Source: Pseudomonadota bacterium
GTDB lineage: Bacteria > Pseudomonadota > Gammaproteobacteria > Xanthomonadales > Xanthomonadaceae
Length of the DNA: 7,299 nucleotides
Assembly: GCA_023423605.1 (NCBI GenBank)
Contig: JAFAFF010000319.1
Coordinates: 1-7,299, forward strand
Direction: 5' to 3'
Shown: positions 1-7,019 of the stretch, piece by piece
Numbering within the stretch: position 1 is the first letter of the stretch
Layout: the number at the start of each line of letters is the position of its first letter
The notes under the pieces: generated by a model
Databases searched by the model: none
Told to the model about the DNA's origin: nothing
What the model saw: the letters and a program-made list of their open reading frames with translations, nothing else
Program-made: the position numbers and the translations under genes

Positions 1-1143
1 GCGCGCGAACAGGGCGTGCCCATCCACACCATCACCGACCGCTTCGCCGCCGCCTACCGCGAGGACATGGCAGCGCTGGGCGTGCTGCCGCCGGACATCG
101 AACCGGAAGTCACCGCGCACATGCCGCAGATCATCGCCATGATCGGGCAACTGGGGGAAAGCGGCCACGCCTACGCGGCCGATGGCCACGTACTGTTCGC
201 CGTGGCCACCTTCGACGGCTATGGCAGGCTGTCGCGCCGCGACCCGGAGGAAATGCTCGCCGGCGCGCGCGTGGACGTGGCGCCCTACAAGCGCGACCCG
301 GGCGACTTCGTGCTCTGGAAGCCCTCCAGCGACGACCTGCCGGGCTGGGAATCGCCCTGGGGACGTGGCCGGCCGGGATGGCACATCGAATGTTCGGCGA
401 TGGCCGCCGCCCACCTGGGCGACACCATCGACATCCATGCCGGCGGCGTGGACCTGCAGTTCCCGCATCATGAGAACGAGATCGCGCAGAGCGAATGCGC
501 GCACGGCGGCAAGGTGTTCGCGCGCTTCTGGCTGCACAATGGCATGCTGAACTTCGGTGGCGCCAAGATGAGCAAGTCGCTGGGCAACATCGAGCGCGTG
601 CACGACCTGGTCCGCCAGCATCCACCCGAAGCGCTGCGCCTGGCGCTGCTGTCGGCACATTACCGGCAGCCGCTGGACTGGTCGGACGCAGTGGTGGAAC
701 AGGCCGCCCGCACCCTGGACCGCCTCTACGGCACGCTGCGCGACCTGGCCCCCGTATCGGCCAGCGCGGTGATACCCACGGCCGTGGAAGAGGCGCTGGA
801 CGATGATCTCAACACGCCGCTGGCACTGGCCGAACTGGCACGTATCGCCGGCGAGGCGCGCCGGGCAACGGATGCCGCGACCCAGGCCCGGCTGAAGGGC
901 GAACTGCTGGGCGCCGGCCTGGCGCTGGGGCTCCTGCAGCAGGACCCGGCACAGTGGTTCGGCACGGCGGCCGGCCATGGCGATGACGACGCACGCATCC
1001 AGGCATTGATCGATGAACGCACCGCTGCAAAGCAATCGCGTGATTTCGCCCGTGCCGACGCCCTGCGCGACCAGCTCGCCGCCGAAGGCATCGTGCTGGA
1101 AGACACCGCCCAGGGCGTGCGCTGGATAAGGAAGCGTTCGTAG
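1..1143 (+). CDS. cysS: Cysteinyl-tRNA synthetase, 5'-truncated by window edge
   Basis: Class I aminoacyl-tRNA synthetase that activates cysteine with ATP and loads it onto tRNA-Cys in the cytoplasm. The frame is open from base 1, and 380 codons plus stop are present. Against my memory of the E. coli enzyme (461 residues), about 78 N-terminal residues are missing, including the HIGH signature and the first zinc cysteine. Seen here, numbering from window codon 1: GWHIECSAM with a zinc Cys at 131, FPHHENE with zinc ligands His156 and Glu160 (the 25 and 29 residue spacings match E. coli C209/H234/E238), the KMSKS loop at 189-193, then the helical anticodon-binding region ([19 protein letters not shown]). 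The family's closing segment follows ([23 protein letters not shown]...GVRW). A GTG at base 16 is internal, not the start. Stop is TAG. sufE follows after 56 bp with no clear terminator. Nothing suggests loss of function. Confidence 0.97.
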   Translation, partial: AREQGVPIHTITDRFAAAYREDMAALGVLPPDIEPEVTAHMPQIIAMIGQLGESGHAYAADGHVLFAVATFDGYGRLSRRDPEEMLAGARVDVAPYKRDPGDFVLWKPSSDDLPGWESPWGRGRPGWHIECSAMAAAHLGDTIDIHAGGVDLQFPHHENEIAQSECAHGGKVFARFWLHNGMLNFGGAKMSKSLGNIERVHDLVRQHPPEALRLALLSAHYRQPLDWSDAVVEQAARTLDRLYGTLRDLAPVSASAVIPTAVEEALDDDLNTPLALAELARIAGEARRATDAATQARLKGELLGAGLALGLLQQDPAQWFGTAAGHGDDDARIQALIDERTAAKQSRDFARADALRDQLAAEGIVLEDTAQGVRWIRKRS

Positions 1144-1199
1144 CCGCCCCTGCCGCGGCGCTTCCCGGGCCGCTGGCACCCCCTTACCAGAAGAATGAA

Positions 1200-1652
1200 A
1201 TGACCGACTCCCCTTTCCCGCTCGAACCTACCGCCGCCGAAGCGCAGGCAGCCATCGCCGATGAATTCTCGTTCTTCGCCGACTGGTCCGAACGCTACCA
1301 GTACCTGATCGACCTCGGCCGCAAGCTGCCGTCCTTCCCGGAGGATTGGAAGAGCGAGGAGCACCGCCTGCTGGGCTGCCAGTCGATGGTGTGGATCGTC
1401 CCGGAGGGCAATGCGGAAACACTGCGCTTCCACGCGATCAGCGATTCGGCGATTGTTTCCGGACTGATCTTCCTGGCGCTGCGCGTGTATTCCGGTCGCA
1501 GCGCCGCGGAAATCCTCGCCACCGAACCGACCTATATCCAGGATATCGGCCTGGCCCGCCATCTGTCGCCCACGCGCAGCAACGGCGTGGCCGCCATGCT
1601 CGCCTTCATCCGTGAGACCGCACAGGCGCAGCTGCAGCACGACGCCTCGTGA
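1200..1652 (+). CDS. sufE: SufE-family sulfur acceptor for Fe-S cluster assembly
   Basis: Small cytoplasmic protein of 150 residues, close to the usual SufE/CsdE length. In this family a cysteine takes the persulfide sulfur from a SufS-type cysteine desulfurase and passes it to the SufBCD scaffold. The active cysteine is visible as Cys60 in HRLLGCQSMVWIV, equivalent to E. coli SufE Cys51 in DGCQSQVW. The region before it (FSFFADWSERYQYLIDLGRKLPSFPEDWK) and the later LARHLSPTRSNGVAAMLAFI are also typical. The ATG at 1200 is chosen because AGAAG lies at 1189-1193, six bases upstream; an ATG at 1195 in another frame stops after two codons. No sufS, sufB, sufC or sufD is in the window, so this copy stands apart from a suf operon, beside cysS. 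Its stop overlaps the next gene by 4 bp, implying translational coupling. CsdE is the alternative name; sequence alone does not separate the two partners. Confidence 0.93.
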   Translation: MTDSPFPLEPTAAEAQAAIADEFSFFADWSERYQYLIDLGRKLPSFPEDWKSEEHRLLGCQSMVWIVPEGNAETLRFHAISDSAIVSGLIFLALRVYSGRSAAEILATEPTYIQDIGLARHLSPTRSNGVAAMLAFIRETAQAQLQHDAS

Positions 1653-2896
1653 ACGCGGCCGTTCCCAGCGACGAAAGCGTACGTGCGCTGCTGGGCCGCC
1701 CGGGTTTCACCCGGCTGCTGGCCTACCGCATCTTCGCCATGCTTTCCTACCAGGTGGTGGCAGTCACTGTCGGCTGGCATATCTATGAAGTCACCCGCAA
1801 CCCGTTCTCGCTGGGCCTGGTCGGGTTGGCCGAGGTGCTGCCGTTCTTCTGCGTGGCGCCGTTCGCCGGTTACCTGGTTGACCACCTGCCGCGCCGCCGG
1901 CTGGGCATGTTGGCCTGCGCCGGTCTGGTCGCCACGGCGCTGGTACTTTGCGCGGTGACGCTGGGCTGGCTGCCCTTCCACGGTGTATGGCCCATCTATG
2001 CGGCCATCGCACTGACCGGCATGGTGCGTGCGTTTCTCTCGCCGATCTACAACGCGCTGTTCGCGCGCGTGCTTGAACGCGGCCAGTACGCGCGCGGAGC
2101 GGGCGTGGGCAGTGTGTTCTTCCAGGCCGGCATGGTGATCGGCCCGGCCCTCGGCGGCTTCCTGGTCGGCTGGGGTGGCAAGGACGTCTCCTACGGCGTG
2201 GCCACCGTATTCGCGCTGGTGGCGATGGCCTGCCTGGCCACCCTGAAAGTCAGCGAGCCGGTACATGAAGGCCCCGCCGCCCCCATCTTCCGCAGCATCG
2301 CCGAGGGCGCCAGGTTCGTCGTGGGCAACCGCATCATGGTCGGTGCGATGGCGCTGGACATGTTCTCGGTGCTGCTGGGGGGCGTGGTGGCGATGCTGCC
2401 GGCATTCCTGCAGGACATCCTGCGTCACGGCCCCGAAGGTCTGGGCATCCTGCGCGCGGCGCCAGCGCTGGGCTCCATCGCGGTGGGGCTGTGGCTGGCG
2501 CGCCATCCGCTGCACAAGCATGCCGGCCGCGTGCTGCTGGGCGCGGTGGCCGGTTTCGGGCTGTGCGTGATCGGCTTCGGCCTGTCGCAGCATTTCTGGC
2601 TGTCAGCGGCGATCCTGTTGTTCTATGGCGCCTTCGACGGCGTGTCGGTGGTGGTGCGCTCGACCATCCTGCAGTTGGCCACGCCGGAGGAAATGCGTGG
2701 TCGCGTGTCATCGATCAACGGCATTTTCATCAGCTCGTCCAACGAGCTGGGCGCGTTCTATGCCGGCACGATGGCGCATCTGCTGGGCCTGGTGCCCGCC
2801 GTGGTACTGGGCGGTTTCGCGGTACTCAGCGTGGCCGGCATCACTGCATGGAAGAACCCCACCCTGCGTCGCCTGAACCTGCGCGACCTGACCTGA
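1649..2896 (+). CDS. MFS exporter, EntS-like (MFS_3 type)
   Basis: Inner-membrane major facilitator superfamily transporter of 415 residues with about 12 hydrophobic segments (approximately 22-44, 54-76, 86-107, 113-135, 154-174, 181-200, 228-250, 264-283, 294-313, 317-340, 360-382, 383-401). The cytoplasmic loop between helices 2 and 3 carries a motif A-like GYLVDHLPRRR (74-84), and TPEEMRGRVSSINGIF (345-360) is typical of the EntS/DUF894-like branch. Members include the enterobactin exporter EntS and macrolide-type efflux pumps, so proton-driven export of a small molecule is likely; the substrate cannot be told. No siderophore synthesis genes are nearby, so a siderophore role is not supported. 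The start is GTG, overlapping the sufE stop as GTGA, with no strong Shine-Dalgarno, which fits coupled translation. The C-terminus ends in a GACCT tandem repeat containing the TGA stop. Confidence 0.88.
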   Translation: MNAAVPSDESVRALLGRPGFTRLLAYRIFAMLSYQVVAVTVGWHIYEVTRNPFSLGLVGLAEVLPFFCVAPFAGYLVDHLPRRRLGMLACAGLVATALVLCAVTLGWLPFHGVWPIYAAIALTGMVRAFLSPIYNALFARVLERGQYARGAGVGSVFFQAGMVIGPALGGFLVGWGGKDVSYGVATVFALVAMACLATLKVSEPVHEGPAAPIFRSIAEGARFVVGNRIMVGAMALDMFSVLLGGVVAMLPAFLQDILRHGPEGLGILRAAPALGSIAVGLWLARHPLHKHAGRVLLGAVAGFGLCVIGFGLSQHFWLSAAILLFYGAFDGVSVVVRSTILQLATPEEMRGRVSSINGIFISSSNELGAFYAGTMAHLLGLVPAVVLGGFAVLSVAGITAWKNPTLRRLNLRDLT

Positions 2897-2902
2897 CCTG
2901 AC
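2885..2902 (+). repeat. GACCT tandem repeat across exporter stop
   Basis: Three exact copies of the 5-bp unit GACCT plus a partial GAC span the last three sense codons and the TGA stop (2894-2896) of the MFS gene. The unit is not a multiple of three, so gain or loss of a copy would change the reading frame of the extreme C-terminus. A chance run is possible. Confidence 0.7.
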
Positions 2903-2969
2903 GGGCGTGCCGGGTCGCGTTGCCGCATGACGGATGGCGGCGTTCCGGGTGGTGATTCCGGCCGCCAAT

Positions 2970-2990
2970 GTGACGACCAGCGGTCGTCAC
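2970..2990. terminator. Perfect 9-bp hairpin, possible terminator
   Basis: GTGACGACC (2970-2978), loop AGC, GGTCGTCAC (2982-2990): a perfect 9-bp inverted repeat with a 3-base loop, 74 bp after the MFS stop and between convergent genes. No uridine tract follows on either strand (only a TTT some ten bases later on the plus side), so it is not a classical intrinsic terminator. It could stabilise the 3' end of the cysS-sufE-MFS transcript or bind a protein. A second, looser inverted repeat (TGGCGGC 2935-2941 with GCCGCCA 2961-2967) lies just before it. Confidence 0.4.
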
Positions 2991-2991
2991 C

Positions 2992-3075
2992 CACCAGCTT
3001 TCAGCATCAACCATCAGCTGTCAGCATCTCCATCAGCTGTCAGCATCAGCATTCTCCACCGGCTCTCAGCACCAG
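2992..3075. repeat. Degenerate array of four 19-bp repeats
   Basis: Four copies of a unit close to CATCAGCTGTCAGCATCAG occur at 2992-3010, 3012-3030, 3031-3049 and 3057-3075. Copies two and three differ only at the last two bases and abut directly; copy one differs at a few positions, and copy four has four differences from copy three. Spacers are 1, 0 and 7 bp. The array lies in the 257-bp gap between the MFS gene and the leftward transglycosylase gene. This gap (2897-3153) has no convincing gene: the plus frames across it give low-complexity Ser/His/Pro-rich translations with no family resemblance. Function unknown. Confidence 0.7.
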
Positions 3076-3153
3076 CCCTCCCCATCGGCCATCACGCCAT
3101 GCAGAGGTGTCGTCCCCTGCGGGGTATCGCCAACTTCCGCAGAAGTCCGCGCG

Positions 3154-4758
3154 TCAGCTCCCGCAGCCCTGCAGTTTCAGCACCTGGCCTTGGCGCAGGC
3201 TGTACGCGGGCGCCTTCAGGCCATTGGCGCGTGCCAGCACAGGCACGTCGCACTTGAACTTCGCGGCGATCCTGCCCAGCGTCTCGCCCTTGCCGACCGT
3301 GTGGCTGCGTACCGGCCGGGTCGCCGCCGCGGGCCGCGGTGCCACCGGGCGCGGTACGGCCACCGGCGCCGGCACGCTGCCAGCCGCCGCAGCGGCCACC
3401 GGCACCACGCCACCCACCGCCACATTGCCGGTATAGCTGGCTGCACTGGGTCGTACGATGGCCGCGTTGAGATCGGCGGTGATCAGGGTGCGCGCCAGGT
3501 CCGCACGCGGACCGCTGACGCAATTGCGCGCATACAGCCCGGCGATGCGCGTGGTGGCATTGATGAGCGTACCCGCCGGAATCCAGCCATCGGCCTCGTA
3601 GCGGGGATTCAGATTGCGCAGCGCGCGCATGTAGCCATCGCGCGTGCCATGGCTGCCCAGGCAGATGGTCAGCTCATAGATGGTGGTGGACTTCGCCAAC
3701 CGCACCGTTGCCGGCTGCGCGCTGATCTTCGGGAACTCCACGCCGTACTGCTGCGGGTGCAGGAATATCCACGCCGCGGCGATCACCATCGGCACGTAGT
3801 CCTTGGTTTCGGACGGGAACTGGCTGTACACGCTGTCCACCCAGAATCCCTGCCCGGCGCTCTGGTTGAACACGCGCGCCGCACGGCCTTCGCCGCCGTT
3901 GTAACCGGCCAGCGACAGTTCCACGTTGTTGTTGAGCTGGCGCAGGCGTTCGTTGAGATAGGTGGCGCTGGCTTCGGCGGCGCTGCGTGGATCGAAACGG
4001 GTATCGAAGCCGGTGCCATCCTCGCCCAGCCCGAAGCGGCGGCCGGTGGCCGGCATGAACTGCATGAGCCCGGCGGCGCCAGCGCGCGAGGAGGCATGTA
4101 CGCGTCCGTTGGACTCCTTGGCCATGATGCCGAACAGCAATGCTTCGGGCAGGCCGCGCTTCTCCCATTCCGGCCACATCACCGCACGCAGGTTCTGGTA
4201 GTTCTCGTAGCTGGTCAGCAGCGCCGGGCGCATGTCGGTCAGCCAGCGGCGGATGCCCGCCTGGATGGCCGGGTTGTACTCCACCATGTTGTCGAAGGCA
4301 TGCCTCTTGTCGTTCAGCAGCGCAGCGGCACGTGCCGCTTCGGGTACATCGGCGGTCAACGGACCGATATGGTCGGGATCGGCCTGCAGGGCATCACCGG
4401 CCTCATCGGCCACGCCGTCATCACCTTCGGCATCGGCATCACGCTTGAGCAGCCGCTTGTAGGTCGCCAGCAGGGTGCTCACCTGGCAGCCCTTCTGGCC
4501 CACGCACGCACTCAGCACATCCTCCATGTCCTCCAGCGCCGCATCGGCCTCGCTGCTGCCCTTGGGATCCGCATTGGCGACCCGCACCAGTGCGTCGGTA
4601 TAGCGTTTCTCCGCCGCCCCCATGCGCTGTTCCAGGGCCTCGGCCTTCGCGCGGTCGCGGGCGGAAACACGTTGCGCATGGGCATCGGGAACAGCGACAA
4701 GCAGGCTGGCGACAGCCAGGACGGGCAAGCCGCGAGCAAGCAGGACAGGAACGGACAT
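3154..4758 (-). CDS. Secreted lytic transglycosylase with LysM domain
   Basis: Periplasmic or envelope-attached enzyme that cleaves the MurNAc-GlcNAc bond of peptidoglycan, forming 1,6-anhydro-MurNAc. With the ATG at 4758 the protein has 534 residues. Residues 1-28 form a signal peptide (hydrophobic MSVPVLLARGLPVLAVASLL, then AHA before Gln29); no lipobox is seen, unlike MltD. A helical region follows, with a CVGQKGC cysteine pair (85-91) and an acidic low-complexity stretch (about 106-130). The SLT domain has catalytic Glu215 in AKESNGRVHASSRAGAAGLMQFMP, then ATYLNERLRQLNNNVELSLAGYNGG. A Pro/Ala-rich linker (about 450-483) leads to one LysM domain (about 484-531, SHTVGKGETLGRIAAKF...GQVLKL), which binds glycan. 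The frame continues to an ATG at 4869, but that adds an Arg-rich non-signal leader and leaves only 14 bp to the divergent gene, so 4758 is preferred. No good Shine-Dalgarno precedes it. Confidence 0.88.
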   Translation of the reverse strand: MSVPVLLARGLPVLAVASLLVAVPDAHAQRVSARDRAKAEALEQRMGAAEKRYTDALVRVANADPKGSSEADAALEDMEDVLSACVGQKGCQVSTLLATYKRLLKRDADAEGDDGVADEAGDALQADPDHIGPLTADVPEAARAAALLNDKRHAFDNMVEYNPAIQAGIRRWLTDMRPALLTSYENYQNLRAVMWPEWEKRGLPEALLFGIMAKESNGRVHASSRAGAAGLMQFMPATGRRFGLGEDGTGFDTRFDPRSAAEASATYLNERLRQLNNNVELSLAGYNGGEGRAARVFNQSAGQGFWVDSVYSQFPSETKDYVPMVIAAAWIFLHPQQYGVEFPKISAQPATVRLAKSTTIYELTICLGSHGTRDGYMRALRNLNPRYEADGWIPAGTLINATTRIAGLYARNCVSGPRADLARTLITADLNAAIVRPSAASYTGNVAVGGVVPVAAAAAGSVPAPVAVPRPVAPRPAAATRPVRSHTVGKGETLGRIAAKFKCDVPVLARANGLKAPAYSLRQGQVLKLQGCGS

Positions 4759-4883
4759 TTTTGGCACTGTGTGCGAAACAGGCAGGCAGAGTAGCGGTGC
4801 CGCCAAGGTCGGGGCAACCCGGCGCAGCCGCAGGCCACGCCGCCGGTTAACATTGAGCCCATTCATCACCCGAAGGCTGGACC
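4759..4883. promoter_or_regulatory. Divergent promoter region, transglycosylase / yjgR
   Basis: A 125-bp gap between divergent starts must hold promoters for both genes if the 4758 start is right. On the minus strand a TTGCCC and TACTCT pair lies 18 bp apart, with the TACTCT box at about 4791-4796. On the plus strand TAACAT (4848-4853) could be a -10 for yjgR, but no good -35 precedes it. These matches are weak and are given only as candidates. GAAGG at 4872-4876 is a plausible ribosome binding site for the ATG at 4884. Confidence 0.35.
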
Positions 4884-6389
4884 ATGGACCCCATTCTGCT
4901 CGGCAAAGGCATCACCGACGATGTCCCCGTGACTCTGCTGCCGAAGCTGGGCAACCGCCATGGACTGGTCGCCGGTGCGACGGGCACCGGCAAGACGGTG
5001 ACCCTGATGACGTTGGCCGAAGGCTTTTCGCGGATCGGCGTACCGGTATTTCTGGCCGACGTGAAAGGCGACGTTTCCGGCCTGGCGGTGCCCGGCATGG
5101 GTGATGACGGCCTGCTGGCGCGCGCCGCGCAGATCGGCGTGGCCGATTACGCGCCGGCCGCCAGCCCGACCATCTTCTGGGACCTGTACGGCAAGCTCGG
5201 CCACCCGGTGCGCACGACGGTCAGCGAGATGGGCCCCACCCTGGCTTCGCGCATCCTGGAACTGAGCGACACCCAGGCCGGCGTGCTGGACATCGTGTTC
5301 AAGCTGGCCGACGACCGTGGCCTGCTGTTGCTGGACCTGGACGATCTGCGTGCGCTGCTTGGCCTGGTGGCCGAAGAACGCAAGGACATCTCCACCGAAT
5401 ACGGACTGGTCAGCGCGCAGTCCGTCGCCGCGATCCAGCGCGCCCTGCTGCGCCTGTCGCAGGAGGGCGGCGAAGCCTTCTTCGGCGAGCCTGCCCTGGA
5501 ACTGGCTGACCTGATGCGGGTGAACCATGAGGGGCGCGGGGTGATCGGCATCCTGGCCGCGGACCAGCTGGTACTGCGCCCCCGCCTCTATTCCACCTTT
5601 CTGCTGTGGCTGCTGTCGGAACTGTTCGAAACCCTGCCCGAAGTGGGCGACCTGGAAAAGCCGAAGCTGGTCTTCATCTTCGACGAGGCACACCTGCTGT
5701 TCAACGATGCTGCACCTTCGCTGGTGCAGCGCATCGAGCAGGTGGTACGGCTGATCCGCTCCAAGGGCGTGGGCGTGTATTTCTGTTCGCAGTTTCCCGA
5801 CGACGTGCCGGCCAACATCCTCGGCCAGCTCGGCAACCGCGTGCAGCACGCGCTGCGTGCGTTTACACCGCGCGACCAGAAGGCGGTGAAGACCGCGGCC
5901 GAAACCTTCGTGCCCAATCCGAAGCTGGACGTGGCGCGCGTCCTTGGCCAGCTGGGAACCGGCGAAGCGCTGGTTTCCACGCTGCAGGACAAGGGCGTGC
6001 CGATGCCGGTGCAACAGACGCTGATCGCACCGCCACGCTGCCGGATGGGCCCGGCCACCGATGCCGAACGCGCGCAGGTCCGTGCCGGCAGCCCGGTGGG
6101 CATGCGCTATGACACGGCAGTCAACCGCGAATCAGCGGCCGAACTGTTGGCGCAACGGGCCCAGAAGGTCGTTGAGAAGACCGAGACGCCGAAGGCGCGT
6201 ACGCGCCAGCAGGACGACGACCAGGCCGGCGGCTTCGGCCAGTCCATCAAGGACGCCATCTTCGGCACCAGGCGTCGCCAGGGCATGATTGAAACCATGG
6301 CAAAACAGACCACCCGCACGGTGGGCACGAAGCTTGGCAACCAGATCGTGCGCGGCATCCTGGGTAGCATCTTCGGCGGAAAACGCTAG
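4884..6389 (+). CDS. yjgR: YjgR-type HerA-like ATPase (DUF853)
   Basis: Predicted cytoplasmic P-loop ATPase of 501 residues, matching E. coli YjgR in length and, from memory, in long near-identical blocks. It belongs to the HerA/FtsK-like DUF853 family; its cellular job is not established. Walker A is GATGTGKT at residues 31-38 and Walker B is KLVFIFDEAHLLF with Asp267-Glu268. LIRSKGVGVYFCSQFPDDVPANILGQLGNRVQHALRAFTPRDQKAVKTAA follows, covering the sensor and arginine-finger region typical of the family. FLADVKGDVSGLA (about 53-65) is also conserved. A charged, probably disordered linker (about 425-450) precedes a Gly-rich C-terminal tail (GTKLGNQIVRGILGSIFGGKR) shared with YjgR. The start at 4884 has GAAGG seven bases upstream. 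It lacks the N-terminal HAS barrel of true archaeal HerA. No NurA or other nuclease partner is adjacent, so a HerA-NurA defence role is not supported here. Confidence 0.93.
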   Translation: MDPILLGKGITDDVPVTLLPKLGNRHGLVAGATGTGKTVTLMTLAEGFSRIGVPVFLADVKGDVSGLAVPGMGDDGLLARAAQIGVADYAPAASPTIFWDLYGKLGHPVRTTVSEMGPTLASRILELSDTQAGVLDIVFKLADDRGLLLLDLDDLRALLGLVAEERKDISTEYGLVSAQSVAAIQRALLRLSQEGGEAFFGEPALELADLMRVNHEGRGVIGILAADQLVLRPRLYSTFLLWLLSELFETLPEVGDLEKPKLVFIFDEAHLLFNDAAPSLVQRIEQVVRLIRSKGVGVYFCSQFPDDVPANILGQLGNRVQHALRAFTPRDQKAVKTAAETFVPNPKLDVARVLGQLGTGEALVSTLQDKGVPMPVQQTLIAPPRCRMGPATDAERAQVRAGSPVGMRYDTAVNRESAAELLAQRAQKVVEKTETPKARTRQQDDDQAGGFGQSIKDAIFGTRRRQGMIETMAKQTTRTVGTKLGNQIVRGILGSIFGGKR

Positions 6390-6394
6390 CCGGG

Positions 6395-6413
6395 CGACGG
6401 CCGAAGGCCGTTG
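6395..6413. terminator. Short GC hairpin after yjgR
   Basis: ACGGCC (6397-6402), loop GAA, GGCCGT (6406-6411), extended by a G-T wobble and a C-G pair to 6395-6413. It lies 5 bp after the yjgR stop. No T-run follows, so it could be a weak terminator, a processing or stability hairpin, or nothing. The rest of the 66-bp gap up to greB shows no convincing promoter. Confidence 0.3.
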
Positions 6414-6455
6414 ACCGCGTAACCTGTCCGATCGCAGTCCCGCAGAGAATCGCAG

Positions 6456-6962
6456 ATGTCCCGCTGGCGTCCCCCCGCAGAGAAGAGCACCGCCCTGATC
6501 ACCTCGTCCGGCCACGCGCGCCTGAAGGCTGAACTGGAGGAGTTGTGGCGCGTGCGCCGGCCCGACGTGGTCAGGGCACTGGCGGCAGCGGCGGCCGAGG
6601 GCGACCGTTCGGAAAACGCCGAATACACCTACCGCAAGAAGCAGCTGGGCGAGATCGACCGGCGCGTGCGTTACCTCAGCAAGCGCCTGGAAGCGTTGCG
6701 CGTGGTGGACGGCGAGCCCAGCGATCCGCAGGCCGTGTTCTTCGGTGCGTGGGTGGAACTGGAAAACGTGGACAGCGGTGAGGCAAGCCGTTATCGCATC
6801 GTCGGCCCGGACGAGACCGATGCAGGCGCAGGCTGGATCAGCATCGATTCCCCGCTGGCGCGGGCCGTGCTGAAAAAGCACGTGGACGATGAGTTCGAGG
6901 TGCAGCTGCCCGGTGGCCGCCACACCTTCGCCGTGGTCAGCGTGGCGTACAACCCCGGGTAG
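6456..6962 (+). CDS. greB: Transcript cleavage factor GreB
   Basis: Cytoplasmic factor of 168 residues (E. coli GreB has 158). Gre proteins insert a coiled coil into the RNA polymerase secondary channel and stimulate cleavage of backtracked transcripts. Residues about 14-85 form the coiled coil. Its tip is GDRSENAEY (49-57), with the acidic Asp50 and Glu53 that match E. coli GreB Asp41 and Glu44. [15 protein letters not shown] (67-81) and [10 protein letters not shown] (95-104) are GreB-like rather than GreA-like. The FKBP-like domain contains [15 protein letters not shown] (127-141). The ATG at 6456 has AGAGA at 6444-6448, seven bases upstream. The extra N-terminal [11 protein letters not shown] stretch is one I associate with Xanthomonadaceae GreB. 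Its TAG stop lies inside the GTAG head of the first REP element. Confidence 0.95.
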   Translation: MSRWRPPAEKSTALITSSGHARLKAELEELWRVRRPDVVRALAAAAAEGDRSENAEYTYRKKQLGEIDRRVRYLSKRLEALRVVDGEPSDPQAVFFGAWVELENVDSGEASRYRIVGPDETDAGAGWISIDSPLARAVLKKHVDDEFEVQLPGGRHTFAVVSVAYNPG

Positions 6963-7019
6963 CGCCGGGCTCTGCCCGGCTGATGCTGCACCGCGCAGCG
7001 GGGCAGAGCCCCGCTCTAC
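6959..7019. repeat. SMAG-like REP pair, tail to tail
   Basis: Two GTAG-headed palindromes face each other. The plus copy has GTAG at 6959-6962, then stem GCCGGGC (6964-6970), loop TCT, GCCCGGC (6974-6980). The minus copy has GTAG at 7019-7016, then stem AGCGGGGC / GCCCCGCT (arms 6997-7004 and 7008-7015). They share the 11-bp core GGGCTCTGCCC (6967-6977, and inverted at 7001-7011), with 16 bp between the hairpins. The GTAG head plus GC-rich hairpin is the form known for SMAG elements in Stenotrophomonas maltophilia. Such REP pairs between convergent genes can act as bidirectional terminators or mRNA-stability hairpins. Both flanking stop codons are formed by the GTAG heads. Confidence 0.82.

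Noticed and set aside
1140..1170. GTAG at the cysS stop as a third SMAG-like element.
   Set aside because: The bases after it do not form the compact GC hairpin seen in the 6959-7019 pair; only a loose 5-bp pairing is possible.
1195..1203. Two-codon minimal frame (ATG AAA TGA) overlapping the sufE start.
   Set aside because: Such start-stop runs arise by chance. AGAAG is well placed for the ATG at 1200, and there is no sign of regulation through it.
726..1640. Minus-strand open frame opposite the end of cysS and sufE.
   Set aside because: It crosses two well-supported genes and shows no domain or credible start context.
1532..2593. Long minus-strand open frame opposite sufE and the MFS gene (about 353 codons).
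   Set aside because: Its translation is dominated by Gln, His, Arg and Ala with no recognisable motif, and the opposite strand encodes a clear 12-helix transporter.
2992..3075. Possible CRISPR array.
   Set aside because: Repeats are only 19 bp, imperfect and nearly contiguous (spacers 0-7 bp), and no cas genes are present.
3190..4794. Long open plus-strand frame opposite the lytic transglycosylase (about 534 codons).
   Set aside because: It mirrors the real gene on the minus strand, which has a signal peptide, SLT catalytic motif and LysM domain. Its translation is rich in Arg, His and Gly with no family resemblance, as expected for antisense frames in GC-rich DNA.
4866..6014. Long minus-strand open frame opposite yjgR (about 382 codons).
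   Set aside because: The plus strand carries an intact Walker A/B ATPase; the antisense translation is compositionally biased and unrecognisable.
4884..6389. HerA-NurA or phage-defence ATPase.
   Set aside because: The match is to the widespread housekeeping YjgR/DUF853 branch, with no nuclease or defence partner adjacent; the neighbour is greB.
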